Positions 28,105 through 38,426 are shown, counted from the stretch's first letter. The stretch is DNA of 64,000 nucleotides from Xylophilus ampelinus (GCF_901875635.1 NZ_CABFMN010000073.1:155004-219003), one strand, 5' to 3'. A program made the numbers and translations. The notes: generated by a model from the letters alone, not told the origin.

Positions 28105-29085
28105 TCAGGCGATGGGCAACCCGCTCTCGGCCCGGCACAGCCGGTCGTGGACCTCGCACAGCGACTGCGTCTCGAAGGTGGTGCGGCCGGTCGCGCCCAC
28201 AGCGGCGACGAACTCGCAGGCCGCATGACGCGCCGCCGCCGCCTCGTAGCGCGCCACCCAGGCTTCGCGCTCGGGCAGGCGGTCGGGCGCCACCGGCCAT
28301 ACGCCGGGGCGCGGGCGCAGGTGCTCGTCGATGCCGATGCGCCAGGGCTTGGCGCTCACGCGGGCGCGAAAGCAGTTCTGGTTGCGGCACATGCGGGCAT
28401 AGACCGTGTCGGCGCCCAGCGCATGAAAGCAGTCGGCCACCGCCGTCTCGCCCGGCGAGAAGGTGCGGTGCATGGCCAGCGCGCGCAGCCCCGCCGGCGT
28501 GCGGTACAGCCGCAGGTGCCAGTCGGGATGCTGGTGGATGAAGCGGTCGATGCGCGTGCGCACCGCCTGCAGCGGGTCGCGCGGCGAGCGTCCGATGTTC
28601 GCCTTCTCGGTGCGGATGCGCCACAGGCCCACCGCCAGCACGCCGAGGAAGGCGACCAGTGCCGCCAGCCAGGACTTGGCTGCATAGCCCGCCACGCCAC
28701 CGCCCAGGGCCGCCGCGCCGACGACGACGAGCAGCGGCGAGCCGACGGGCGGCTGGTCGAAGTCGACGTCCACGAAGAGCACGTCGGGCGTGTTCAGGCA
28801 GCGCGCGCCGTAGCTGTTGCGGGTGACCACGGCATCGCCATGGCGCTCGACGATCTCCTCGCGGATCGGCAGGCCCTGCGCGCCGTTGTAGCCGGCCTTG
28901 CGCTCGCGGCGTTCCAGCGCCTCGCCCGCGACGATGCGCTCGAATGCCTCGCGCGTTCGCTGGTCGGCATGGGCCTGCGCGGCGGCCTGGCTCTCGTCGG
29001 ACCAGCCGAAGCGGCGCACGGTGATCTGCCGGCCGTCGACTCGTTGCCGGAGGCGGCCTTCGGCCCAGTAGGCAGGAACGATCAT
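28105..29085 (-). CDS. Membrane protein of unknown function, last gene of the L7/L12-like cassette
   Basis: A 326-residue protein, not recognised. The N-terminal 110 residues are soluble and charged, with a segment rich in Glu/Arg (AFERIVAGEALERRERKAGY). Two close hydrophobic segments follow (LLVVVGAAALGGGVAGYAA; WLAALVAFLGVLAVGLW, about residues 118-155). The C-terminal 170 residues contain Cys in ARMCRNQNCFRARVS and more Cys near the end, perhaps metal-binding or a disulfide. The start overlaps the upstream L7/L12-like gene by ATGA, so the products are probably made together. Similar proteins occur in related genomes, I believe, without a named function. Confidence 0.78.
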   Translation of the reverse strand: MIVPAYWAEGRLRQRVDGRQITVRRFGWSDESQAAAQAHADQRTREAFERIVAGEALERRERKAGYNGAQGLPIREEIVERHGDAVVTRNSYGARCLNTPDVLFVDVDFDQPPVGSPLLVVVGAAALGGGVAGYAAKSWLAALVAFLGVLAVGLWRIRTEKANIGRSPRDPLQAVRTRIDRFIHQHPDWHLRLYRTPAGLRALAMHRTFSPGETAVADCFHALGADTVYARMCRNQNCFRARVSAKPWRIGIDEHLRPRPGVWPVAPDRLPEREAWVARYEAAAARHAACEFVAAVGATGRTTFETQSLCEVHDRLCRAESGLPIA

Positions 29086-29534
29086 CGTTGGTAGAGGAAG
29101 CCGCGCGCCAGCTCGTACAGCAAGCCGATGGCGATCACCGCCACGACCACCGCCGCGGCGATGGCGATGGCCCGGCCCCTGTGCCGGCGGACCCAGGCGT
29201 CGGAAGAATGCGGATCCCCGCTGCGGGAGACCGTCCGGGAGACCGTGCGGCCGTTCACGGTGGTGGTGGTCGTGGTGACGCTGAGGTGGCGGACCCGGGC
29301 GGGCTCGGGCGCCGGCGACGCAGCATCTCCGGCGAGCAGCTGGTCGAAGGCATCAGGCCCCTGCACGCCCTCTTCGGTGGCATGGGCCACCACGGCCTGC
29401 ATGCTGGCGCCCAGGTCCATGCCAGTGGCCGCGCGGGTCAGTTCGATGGCTTTCATCAGGTCGCCCTGGCGGACGGCGGCCTGGGCGTCGGGCGGCAGCG
29501 GATGCATTCGGCCTGCGTGTCCTGGCTCCGGCAT
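29082..29534 (-). CDS. Membrane-anchored protein with one L7/L12 C-terminal-like motif
   Basis: A 150-residue protein. Residues about 15-60 hold the pattern AVRQGDLMKAIELTRAATGMDLGASMQAVV, which resembles the C-terminal domain helices of ribosomal protein L7/L12 in their Lys-Ala-Ile-X-X-(Val/Thr)-Arg layout. A Thr run (TTTTTT), a Ser/Thr/Arg linker (RTVSRTVSRS) and a C-terminal helix (AIAIAAAVVVAVIAIGLLYELA) follow, so it is a tail-anchored membrane protein. It overlaps the upstream gene (TGATG) and the downstream one (ATGA). ATG 29507 is an alternative start. Function unknown. Confidence 0.8.
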   Translation of the reverse strand: MPEPGHAGRMHPLPPDAQAAVRQGDLMKAIELTRAATGMDLGASMQAVVAHATEEGVQGPDAFDQLLAGDAASPAPEPARVRHLSVTTTTTTVNGRTVSRTVSRSGDPHSSDAWVRRHRGRAIAIAAAVVVAVIAIGLLYELARGFLYQR

Positions 29535-30025
29535 CACCGGGCGAAAACGGCCCACAGGGCCAGCAGCGCACACAGCAGGACGACCACGATCAGCGCGCCC
29601 CTGGTGCCTGCACCTCGCACGCGGCCTGGCTCGTGCATCGGGTCGAAGGTGGCGCCCGCGGCGGCCAGGCCGGGCACGGACCCGTCGGCCGCGCGGGCCG
29701 CGTCGACCAGGTCCTTGGCCTCCTTCAGGCCCAGGCCCGTGGCGTCGCGCGTGAGCTTGACGGCCTCGACCACCTGCCCGCGCTGCAGCGCGGCGCGCGC
29801 GGCCGCGGGCAGCGCCGATGCGGGGGTGGGATGTCCCTGCAGCAGGTTCTCGAAGTCATCTGCGCCTTCGGCGGGGTCGACACCGGCCTCGCCGTTCGCG
29901 TAGCGCTCGACCAGTTCCTTCGACTCCTTGAGGCCCAGGCCGGTCGCCTCGCGCGTGCGCTTGATGGCGTCGATGAGGTTGCCGCGTTCCAGGGCGGCGA
30001 TGGCGTCGGGGGGCGGTCGGGTCAT
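29534..30025 (-). CDS. Membrane-anchored protein with two L7/L12 C-terminal-like motifs
   Basis: A 163-residue protein. Two tandem copies of the motif are clear: [20 protein letters not shown] and [20 protein letters not shown], each preceded by AALERG or AALQRG. In ribosomal L7/L12 this part ([20 protein letters not shown]) binds translation factors. Here it is on a short tail-anchored protein with a C-terminal helix ([20 protein letters not shown]) and a basic tip. The motif would face the cytoplasm. Ribosome binding or other function is not shown. It is the first of three overlapping genes, 21 bases after the YbbA-like gene. Confidence 0.85.
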   Translation of the reverse strand: MTRPPPDAIAALERGNLIDAIKRTREATGLGLKESKELVERYANGEAGVDPAEGADDFENLLQGHPTPASALPAAARAALQRGQVVEAVKLTRDATGLGLKEAKDLVDAARAADGSVPGLAAAGATFDPMHEPGRVRGAGTRGALIVVVLLCALLALWAVFAR

Positions 30026-30046
30026 GGCGCGCGCTTGCTTCGCGCC

Positions 30047-30823
30047 TCAAGGCGCTATTGAATTGATAGCTGCTTGCGCACTATCCACGGGCGTTTCAGG
30101 CCAATTCGGCTTGGAAAACTCGTTGCTGGCCACACGGCCCGCCTCGATGGTGATGCGGCGCTCGCACTGGGCCGCGATGGCGCGGTCGTGCGTGACCAGC
30201 ACGAGCGTGGTGCCCAGCTCGCGGTTGAGGTCGAACATCAGCCGCATCACCTGCTCGCCGGTGGCGAAGTCCAGGCTGCCGGTGGGCTCATCGGCCAGCA
30301 GCAACTGCGGCTGCACGACGAAGGCCCGCGCCAGCGCCACGCGCTGCTGCTCGCCACCCGAGAGCACCTTGGGGTAGTGCGACAGGCGCTGGCCCAGGCC
30401 GACGCGGCCGAGCATCTCGGTGGCGGCCTTGCGAGCGGTGCGCTGGACCTCAGGGCGGTCGGACAGCTCCAGGGGCAGCATCACGTTCTCGAGCGCGGTG
30501 AGGTTGCCCAGCAACTGGAAACTCTGGAACACGAAACCGATCTGTCTGGCACGCAGCGCGGCGCGCTCGTCTTCGTCGATGGCGAAGAGGTCGTCGCCCG
30601 CGATGCGCACGGTGCCGCGCGAGGGGACGTCCAGGCCGGCCACGATGGACAGCAGCGTGCTCTTGCCCGAGCCCGAGGCCCCGACGATGGCGGCCGTCTC
30701 GCGCGCGCCCAGGGTGAAATCGATGTCGCGCAGAATGTCCAGCGTGCCCGCCGAATCGGTGACGGACTTGAACACATGCTCGACGCTGACGATCGGCGAT
30801 GCGGAAGCGGGGCTCGAAGACAT
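30047..30823 (-). CDS. ybbA: ABC transporter ATP-binding protein, YbbA/LolD type
   Basis: A 258-residue ATPase. Walker A is GASGSGKST, the signature [14 protein letters not shown], and Walker B LLLADEP; the EXXXLD part [10 protein letters not shown] is typical of LolD/MacB/YbbA ATPases. It is divergent from the arylesterase gene (24 bases apart), as ybbA is from tesA in E. coli. The usual permease partner YbbP does not follow. The C-terminal 23 residues (from [11 protein letters not shown] on) and most of the stop region are encoded by a dispersed element (copy E), so the native C-terminus has been replaced or extended. Confidence 0.9.
   Translation of the reverse strand: MSSSPASASPIVSVEHVFKSVTDSAGTLDILRDIDFTLGARETAAIVGASGSGKSTLLSIVAGLDVPSRGTVRIAGDDLFAIDEDERAALRARQIGFVFQSFQLLGNLTALENVMLPLELSDRPEVQRTARKAATEMLGRVGLGQRLSHYPKVLSGGEQQRVALARAFVVQPQLLLADEPTGSLDFATGEQVMRLMFDLNRELGTTLVLVTHDRAIAAQCERRITIEAGRVASNEFSKPNWPETPVDSAQAAINSIAP
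30053..30118 (+). repeat. Dispersed element family 1, copy E, at the 3' end of the ybbA-like gene
   Basis: It starts CGCTATTGAATTGATAGC, then TGCTTGCGCACTATCCACGG, then GCGTTTCAGGCC, and ends AATTCGGCTTGGAAA. It lies almost wholly inside the ybbA-like reading frame on the other strand; the stop codon (30049-30047) is 4 bases beyond its head. Confidence 0.88.
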
Positions 30824-30847
30824 GAAAGGATGCAAGTGATCGGCTGG

Positions 30848-31519
30848 ATGAATCGACGTGACTTTAGCCTGCGCAGCGCGATCGCCGCGCTGGCGGCCGG
30901 CGCCGTGGGGTCTTCCACCTGGGCGCAGGCCCCGGCGGCGCCCGCACCCGTACGGCCGCTGGTCCTGGTGGTGGGTGATTCGCTCTCGGCCGAGTACGGC
31001 CTCAAGCGGGGCGACGGCTGGGTGCCGCTGCTGCAGAAGCGCCTGGCCGAGCAGAAGGTGAAGGCTGGCGTGGTCAACGCCAGCATCAGCGGCGACACCA
31101 CCTCGGGTGGGCGCGCGCGGCTGCCGGGCCTGCTGGCGCAGCACAAGCCCGACATCGTGGTGCTGGAGTTGGGCGCCAACGACGCGCTGCGCGGCCTGCC
31201 CTTGCCGAGCACCGAGGACAACCTGACGCAGATGACCCGGGCCGCGCAGGCCGCGGGCGCCAAGGTGCTGCTGGTGGGGATCCAGGTGCCGCCCAACTAC
31301 GGCACCGACTACACCCGCCGCTTCGGTGAGGTGTTCCCGAAGGTGGCGGCCGCCACGAAGTCGGCGCTGGTGCCCTTCCTGCTCAAGAACGTGGCCGACG
31401 CGCCTGACGCCGCGAACCTGTTCCAGTCCGACCGCATCCACCCGCTGGCGGTGGCGCAGCCGCGCATGCTGGACAACGTGTGGCCCGAGTTGCGCAAGCT
31501 CATCCAGGGTGTGCGCTGA
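30848..31519 (+). CDS. GDSL-type arylesterase/thioesterase (TesA/TAP-like)
   Basis: A 223-residue secreted SGNH hydrolase. The N-terminus NRRDFSLRSAIAALAAGA looks like a twin-arginine signal. Block I is VVGDSLSAEYG with the nucleophile Ser, block III LGANDALRG, and block V DRIHPLAVAQ with the catalytic Asp/His. Family members hydrolyse aryl esters and thioesters in the periplasm. ATG 30830 is also in frame. It is divergent from the ybbA-like gene and its stop overlaps the methyltransferase start (TGATG). Confidence 0.9.
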   Translation: MNRRDFSLRSAIAALAAGAVGSSTWAQAPAAPAPVRPLVLVVGDSLSAEYGLKRGDGWVPLLQKRLAEQKVKAGVVNASISGDTTSGGRARLPGLLAQHKPDIVVLELGANDALRGLPLPSTEDNLTQMTRAAQAAGAKVLLVGIQVPPNYGTDYTRRFGEVFPKVAAATKSALVPFLLKNVADAPDAANLFQSDRIHPLAVAQPRMLDNVWPELRKLIQGVR

Positions 31520-32190
31520 TGCAAGCGCACCATCCGACCATGACGCCCGACACCGCGAGCCAACGCTTCGACCGCGAGGCGCAGGAATGGGACCAGCGCC
31601 CCACCTCACTGCAACTGGCGCCCGTGCCCGGGCGGCTGCTGGCGCAGGTCCGCTTCAGCGCCCGCGACCATGTGCTCGACTTCGGCGCCGGCACCGGCTT
31701 GCTGGCCACCGCCGTCGCGGCACAGGTGGCCCGGGTCACCGCGCTGGACACCTCGGCCGGCATGCTGGCCGTGCTGCGCGACAAGGGCCTCACCAACATC
31801 GACACGCTTGAGCAGGACATCTTCGAGGGTTTGCCGGGTCGCTACGACGCCATCGTCAGCTGCATGGCCCTGCACCATGTCGCCGATACGGCGGGCCTGT
31901 TCAGGGAATTCGCCCGCGCGCTCGTGCCTGGCGGACAGATCGCGCTGGTCGACCTCTACGCGGAGGACGGCAGCTTCCACGGCGACAACGTGGCCAAGGG
32001 CGTGCAGCATTTCGGATTCGAGCCCGCGGTGCTCGAGGACATCGCCCACGCGGCCGGCCTGAGACGGATTGGCTTCAGCGAGATCGTGCGAGTACACCGA
32101 AGCACCGGCCGCAGCTATCCCCTGTTCCTGATGACCGGCCGCCGGGACGTGGGCGCCGTCGACTTGCGCACCGCCGGCCACGCGCCCTGA
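31519..32190 (+). CDS. SAM-dependent class I methyltransferase
   Basis: A 223-residue methyltransferase. Motif I is VLDFGAGTGLLA, acidic motif II ALDTS, and motif IV YDAIVSCMALHHV, as in UbiE/small-molecule methyltransferases. The substrate is unknown. Its start overlaps the stop of the arylesterase gene by one base, so the two are coupled. A convergent terminator lies 19 bases after its stop. Confidence 0.9.
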   Translation: MQAHHPTMTPDTASQRFDREAQEWDQRPTSLQLAPVPGRLLAQVRFSARDHVLDFGAGTGLLATAVAAQVARVTALDTSAGMLAVLRDKGLTNIDTLEQDIFEGLPGRYDAIVSCMALHHVADTAGLFREFARALVPGGQIALVDLYAEDGSFHGDNVAKGVQHFGFEPAVLEDIAHAAGLRRIGFSEIVRVHRSTGRSYPLFLMTGRRDVGAVDLRTAGHAP

Positions 32191-32208
32191 CGACCGGCAG
32201 GCCAAGAA

Positions 32209-32241
32209 AAAGCCGCTGCGGGCATGGCCGGCAGCGGCTTT
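32209..32241. terminator. Bidirectional terminator
   Basis: The 11-base stem AAAGCCGCTGC and GCAGCGGCTTT has an A-rich run on its left side and T on its right, so it can act in both directions. It lies between the convergent methyltransferase gene and the small Lys-rich gene. Confidence 0.8.
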
Positions 32242-32283
32242 CTCATGGCAGGCCGGCCCGCGGGGGGCCGGTCAGGCAAGTGT

Positions 32284-32487
32284 TCAGTCGCCCTTGGGGG
32301 CTGTCCCGGGGCTGGTGGGGGCCTCCTGAGCCGGGGGCGCCGCATCAGTGTCGGCTTCGCCGGACGCGTCATCCGGGCTGTTCGGATTGAGTTTGCGCTC
32401 GGCCTTGGCACGCAGCTTTTCTTCCTTCTTCTTCTTCTTGGCGAGCTCCTTCTGGCGCTTCTCGTATCCGTAGTTGGGTGTGGCCAC
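32284..32487 (-). CDS. Small Lys-rich protein of unknown function
   Basis: A 67-residue protein with a very basic middle (KRQKELAKKKKKEEKLRAK), then an acidic/Pro-rich tail. It starts at GTG 32487, preceded by GGAG 8 bases upstream, and reads VATPNYGYEKRQ. Proteins with this N-terminus (ATPNYGYEKRQKE) are conserved small hypotheticals in Burkholderiales, from memory. The charged region suggests nucleic-acid or ribosome association, an inference only. No membrane segment. Confidence 0.78.
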   Translation of the reverse strand: MATPNYGYEKRQKELAKKKKKEEKLRAKAERKLNPNSPDDASGEADTDAAPPAQEAPTSPGTAPKGD

Positions 32488-32598
32488 TTTGGCTCCTGTG
32501 TCGATGTGCCCCTGGAAGTGGGGCCGCCCTGCGGTGCAATGTAAGCGATAAAACAGGGCCCGCCTACGCGGGGGCGACGCCTGTGCTCTCAAGAAAAT

Positions 32599-32660
32599 GC
32601 CGGGCCGCCCCAAGGTTTCTTGCCCCTCGGGGGCGCGGAAGGCGCGGCCGGGCCCTGGGA
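32599..32660 (+). repeat. Probable dispersed element family 2, degenerate copy
   Basis: It starts GCCGGGCCGCCCCAAG as the copy at 56573 does, then has TTGCCCCTCGGGGGCGCGG. The right end is not clearly conserved. It lies just after the stop of the PLP-lyase gene. Confidence 0.5.
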
Positions 32661-32664
32661 CCGA

Positions 32665-33858
32665 TCAGAGCCGCGCCAGCGCCTGCGCGAGGTCGGCGCG
32701 CAGGTCGTCCACGTCCTCCAGGCCGATGGAAAAGCGCACCAGCGTGCCCTTGTGCGGCCAGCGCGCCACCGAGGCGTCGCGCATCAGGCCGATGTCGTAG
32801 GGCACCACGAGGCTGGTCGGGCCGCCCCAGGAATAGCCCAGCCGGAAGAGCTGCAGGCTGTCGCAGAAGCGGTCGACCGATTCGGTGCCGTAGCGCTCGT
32901 GAAAGACGATGGAGAACAGCCCGGCCGCCAGGTCGGTGGGACCGCACAGCGCCTTCCAGTGCGCATGGCCCGGCGAGCCTTCCAGCGCCGGGTGCAGCAC
33001 CTGCGCCACCTCCTCGCGCTCGGCCAGCCAGTGGGCCAGGTCGCGCGCGGCGCGGTCGTGCGCCGCATAGCGCAGCGGCAGGCTGGGCAGCGAGCGCAGC
33101 ACGGCCTCGACGTCGTTCACGCCGATCCCGTAGCCCATGCGCATGTGGGTGAGCTTGAGCTTCAGGTGCAGCGCCGCGTCGCGCGTGACCACGCTGCCCA
33201 TCAGCACGTCGCCGCCGCCGCTCGGGTACTTGGTCAGCGCGTGCACCGAGATGTCGACCCCCTCCCCGCTGCCGGCCAGGTCGAAGGGGTCGAAGGCCAG
33301 TCCTGCGCCCCAGGTGTTGTCCAGGGCCACCAGCACGCCGCGCGCGCGGCAGGCGGCGACCAGCGCGCGCAGGTCGGGAAACTCCATGGTCACCGAGCCG
33401 GGTGCCTCCACCCACACGAGGCGGGTGCGCTCCGAAACCCTGGCAGCCAGGTCGGCCGCATCCATCGCGTCGTAGAGCCGGTGCGTGATGCCGAAGTTGG
33501 CCAGTTCGCCGGTGGCCAGTGCCTTGTTGGGGCCGTAGGCGTTGTCGGGGATGAGCACCTCGTCGCCGCGCTTGAGCAGCGCGAAGTCCGTCAGCGCGAT
33601 CGAGGCGAGACCGCTGGGCACCAACAGGCATTCGGTGCCGCCCTCCAGCGTGGCGAGGCGCTCCTCCAGCGTGAAGGTGGTGGGCGTGCCGTGCAGCCCG
33701 TAGGTGTAGCCGGCCTTGGTGCGCCAGTCCCGTGCCCGCATGGCCGCCACATCCTTGAAGAAGACGGTGGACGCCTTGAAGACGCCGGGCTGCGGGGCAT
33801 CGAAGGTGTCGGGCGGGGTGTAGGGGTGGTGGATCAGGTGTGTCGCAGGCTTGGTCAT
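32665..33858 (-). CDS. metC: PLP-dependent cystathionine beta-lyase/Cys-Met metabolism enzyme
   Basis: A 397-residue fold-type I PLP enzyme. YGLHGTPTTFTLEERLA is the substrate-channel segment, VPSGLASIALTDFALLKRGDEVL the cofactor phosphate site, and VHALTKYPSGGGDVLMGSV holds the Lys that binds PLP. It fits MetC, which splits cystathionine to homocysteine, pyruvate and ammonia; gamma-synthase-like alternatives cannot be fully excluded. The start has the usual length. It is divergent from the hydrolase gene. Confidence 0.9.
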   Translation of the reverse strand: MTKPATHLIHHPYTPPDTFDAPQPGVFKASTVFFKDVAAMRARDWRTKAGYTYGLHGTPTTFTLEERLATLEGGTECLLVPSGLASIALTDFALLKRGDEVLIPDNAYGPNKALATGELANFGITHRLYDAMDAADLAARVSERTRLVWVEAPGSVTMEFPDLRALVAACRARGVLVALDNTWGAGLAFDPFDLAGSGEGVDISVHALTKYPSGGGDVLMGSVVTRDAALHLKLKLTHMRMGYGIGVNDVEAVLRSLPSLPLRYAAHDRAARDLAHWLAEREEVAQVLHPALEGSPGHAHWKALCGPTDLAAGLFSIVFHERYGTESVDRFCDSLQLFRLGYSWGGPTSLVVPYDIGLMRDASVARWPHKGTLVRFSIGLEDVDDLRADLAQALARL

Positions 33859-33928
33859 GCGGCCATCCTAGCCCGGATGCCCGACGCCGATCGCTCAACG
33901 GGCTTCGTGCCGGCGGCACAATGAGTGC

Positions 33929-34804
33929 ATGCCCCTCCCCCTGCCCCACGGTTTCGAGAGCCTGCAGGCGATCGATGAAGCCTACAACCCGCGCCTGCGC
34001 GTGGCGGACATCGATGGCGCCGCACGGCGCCAGACGCAGCGCAGCGCGCAGGCACAGCGCGAGCTGCCCTACCGCGCCGGCGTGCCGTATGGCCCGACGC
34101 TGGCCGAGACCGTCGACATCGTGCCCGCCCGACGGCCCGGCGCGCCGGTCTTCTTGTTCATCCATGGCGGCTACTGGCGAGCCAACGCCGCGCGTGATTT
34201 CGCGCAGGTGGCCTTCGGGCCGCATGCGATGGACTTCACCACCGTGCTGGTCGACTACGCGTTGTGCCCGGCCGTCACGCTCGACGAGATCGTGCGCCAG
34301 GTGCGCGCCGCCGCTGCCTGGGTGCTGCGTCGCATCGGCGAGCACGGCGGCGATCCGAGCCGCGTGGTGATCGGTGGCCACTCGGCGGGCGGCCACCTGG
34401 GCGCGATGCTGCTGAACACCCCCTGGCAGGCGCAATACGGGCTCCCGGACCATCCCTTCGCCGGCGCGGTGCTGGTCAGCGGCCTCTACGACATCGCGCC
34501 GCTGCGCTACAGCTATCTGCAGCCGGCCATCCAGCTGGACGACGGCATCGTGCTGCGCAACACCCCGCTGAATTTTGTGCGGTCCTGCCCCACGCCAGTG
34601 GTGCTGACCTGGGGTGAGCGCGAGCAACCGGCATTCGAGCAGCAGTCCACGCGCATGCTCGAGGCGTGGCGCGCGGCGGGCAACACGGGCGAATTGATGC
34701 GGCAGCCGGCCGCCGATCACCTCAGCGCCATCCACGGCTTCGAGGACGCGGCGAGCCCGCTGTGCGCGGCGGTTCGACGGCTGGCGGACGCCAACGCGTC
34801 GTAG
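33929..34804 (+). CDS. Alpha/beta hydrolase, kynurenine formamidase/carboxylesterase-like
   Basis: A 291-residue hydrolase. The oxyanion motif FLFIHGGYWRA and the nucleophile elbow GGHSAGGHLGAM resemble alternative kynurenine formamidases and HSL-type esterases. The catalytic Asp and His are probably in LTWGEREQPAFE and PAADHLSAIHGF. No kynurenine pathway genes (kynA, kynU) are near, so the substrate is open. ATG 33929 follows a promoter gap of 70 bases shared with metC. Confidence 0.85.
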   Translation: MPLPLPHGFESLQAIDEAYNPRLRVADIDGAARRQTQRSAQAQRELPYRAGVPYGPTLAETVDIVPARRPGAPVFLFIHGGYWRANAARDFAQVAFGPHAMDFTTVLVDYALCPAVTLDEIVRQVRAAAAWVLRRIGEHGGDPSRVVIGGHSAGGHLGAMLLNTPWQAQYGLPDHPFAGAVLVSGLYDIAPLRYSYLQPAIQLDDGIVLRNTPLNFVRSCPTPVVLTWGEREQPAFEQQSTRMLEAWRAAGNTGELMRQPAADHLSAIHGFEDAASPLCAAVRRLADANAS

Positions 34805-34844
34805 CCGCAGCAGCTGACCGGCTGCACTTCCGAAGCCCAACGAA

Positions 34845-34868
34845 AAAGCCGCTCGAAGGAGCGGCTTT
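34845..34868. terminator. Bidirectional terminator between convergent genes
   Basis: The stem AAAGCCGCTC and GAGCGGCTTT with a 4-base loop has A residues before and T residues after. It lies between the hydrolase gene (ends 34804) and the phosphoribosyltransferase gene (stop 34891). Confidence 0.85.
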
Positions 34869-34890
34869 CTTCATCGTCGCCGAAAAGACG

Positions 34891-35415
34891 TCAGACCGAC
34901 CACTTCGCCAGCAGCTTCTCCGGCGTCATGTTGTCGTAGCCCTCGAAAGGCTGGTGGATCCACGGGTTGGTCGGCAGGAACTCCACCGAGTAGTCGGGCG
35001 TGAAGTTCGACAGGCCCTTGGTCCACAGCACTGCACTGCGCAGTTCGGTGATGGGCGCGTATTTGGTCTTGAGCAGTTCGACCACCGCGTTGAGCGTGTG
35101 GCCCGAGTCCGCCAGGTCGTCGACCAGCAGCACCTTGCCGGCGATCTCGCCCTTGGGCGTGGTGATGTAGTGGGCGATGTCGAGGTGGCCCTGCACCGTG
35201 CCGGCCTCTGCGCGGTAGGAGCTGGTCGACATGATGGCCAGCGGCTTGTCGAAGATGCGCGACAGCACGTCGCCCGGCCGCATGCCGCCACGCGCCAGGC
35301 ACAGGATGTTGTCGAACTCCCAGCCCGACTGGTGCACCTTGATCGCGAGCTTTTCGATCAGGTTGTGGTACTCGTCATAACTGACGTAAAGGTGCTTGCC
35401 GTCTTCGGTCAACAT
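34891..35415 (-). CDS. Purine (hypoxanthine/xanthine-type) phosphoribosyltransferase
   Basis: A 174-residue type I PRTase. The PRPP-binding loop VLLVDDLADSGHTL is clear. LCLARGGMRPGDVLSRIF is the PPi loop, and WIHQPFEGYD the C-terminal part. It salvages purine bases with PRPP. Its neighbour purA acts in the same pathway (adenylosuccinate synthesis), and the two are close on the same strand. Its ribosome-binding site (AGGAG, 10 bases before the ATG) lies in the head of dispersed element copy F. Confidence 0.9.
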   Translation of the reverse strand: MLTEDGKHLYVSYDEYHNLIEKLAIKVHQSGWEFDNILCLARGGMRPGDVLSRIFDKPLAIMSTSSYRAEAGTVQGHLDIAHYITTPKGEIAGKVLLVDDLADSGHTLNAVVELLKTKYAPITELRSAVLWTKGLSNFTPDYSVEFLPTNPWIHQPFEGYDNMTPEKLLAKWSV

Positions 35416-35422
35416 GGGGCAT

Positions 35423-35488
35423 TTGCTCCTGATTTGATAGCTGGTGGCGCAGGCGGGGTGGGCGCTGGAGGCCGATTGAGTCTAGAAA
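35423..35488 (+). repeat. Dispersed element family 1, copy F
   Basis: A degenerate copy: head TTGCTCCTGATTTGATAGC, inner TGGTGGCGCAGGCGGGG and TGGGCGCTGGAGG, tail CCGATTGAGTCTAGAAA. It lies directly upstream of the phosphoribosyltransferase start, and its head, read on the minus strand, contains the AGGAG used by that gene. Confidence 0.75.
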
Positions 35489-35494
35489 ACCGAG

Positions 35495-35612
35495 CTTCCG
35501 GACGCAGAGGACGCAAAGTTTTCGCAGAGGGCGCAAAAGGAATCCATTTCGAGAGCGGATCCGGTTTCTCTTGCGTCTTCTGCGTGATTTTTGCGTCCTC
35601 CGCGTCCGGAAG
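35495..35612. repeat. Long imperfect palindrome (family 3), copy 2
   Basis: The left arm (about 35495-35539, with GGACGCAGAGGACGCAAAG) and right arm (about 35570-35612, with TTTGCGTCCTCCGCGTCC) pair imperfectly around an AT/GA-rich centre. Each arm has repeated GACGCA-like units. It resembles the palindrome at 17322-17418 in design and location, between a start and a stop of minus-strand genes. Confidence 0.8.
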
Positions 35613-35629
35613 TCCGATCCCTGTGCCGT

Positions 35630-38138
<2,509 letters not shown>

Positions 38139-38165
38139 GGGAAACGGGGCCGTGGTTAAAAACGG

Positions 38166-38171
38166 ATTCTA
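38166..38171 (-). promoter_or_regulatory. Candidate -10 box (TAGAAT) of hisZ-purA
   Basis: On the minus strand TAGAAT lies 27 bases before the hisZ ATG, in the gap after the DUF2065 gene. The downstream bases are T-rich (GTTTTTAACC). No clear -35 was found. Confidence 0.4.
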
Positions 38172-38215
38172 ACGGGCGCGGGTGACCGCACCCCTTCACA
38201 CGGCCAGGGCGCGGA

Positions 38216-38404
38216 TCAGCTGGCGAGCCAGAGCAGGACCAGCCCGGCGACGATGCTGCACAGCCCGAAGAAGCGCAGCTGGCCATCGCGCAGCTGCATG
38301 AGCTGGCTGAAGCCGCGCCGCCACCCGCCGGGCGACACGAAGGGCAGGACGCCCTCGATCACCAGGACGAGCGCCACGGCGCTCCAGAACGCATCGCTGC
38401 TCAT
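38216..38404 (-). CDS. DUF2065 small membrane protein (YjeT-like)
   Basis: A 62-residue protein with two hydrophobic helices (FWSAVALVLVIEGVLPFV and FFGLCSIVAGLVLLWLAS) and the connecting segment SPGGWRRGFSQLMQLRDGQLR, the signature of DUF2065. The E. coli homologue YjeT lies by hflKC and purA too. Function unknown; position suggests a link with the HflKC complex. It follows hflC by 22 bases. Confidence 0.92.
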   Translation of the reverse strand: MSSDAFWSAVALVLVIEGVLPFVSPGGWRRGFSQLMQLRDGQLRFFGLCSIVAGLVLLWLAS

Positions 38405-38426
38405 GGCCGAAGCTCAGCGCTGCAAC

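Noticed and set aside
28105..30025. L7/L12-like genes considered as true ribosomal protein genes.
   Set aside because: They lack the N-terminal dimerisation domain and carry membrane helices; rplL normally lies with rplJ and rpoB, which are absent here.
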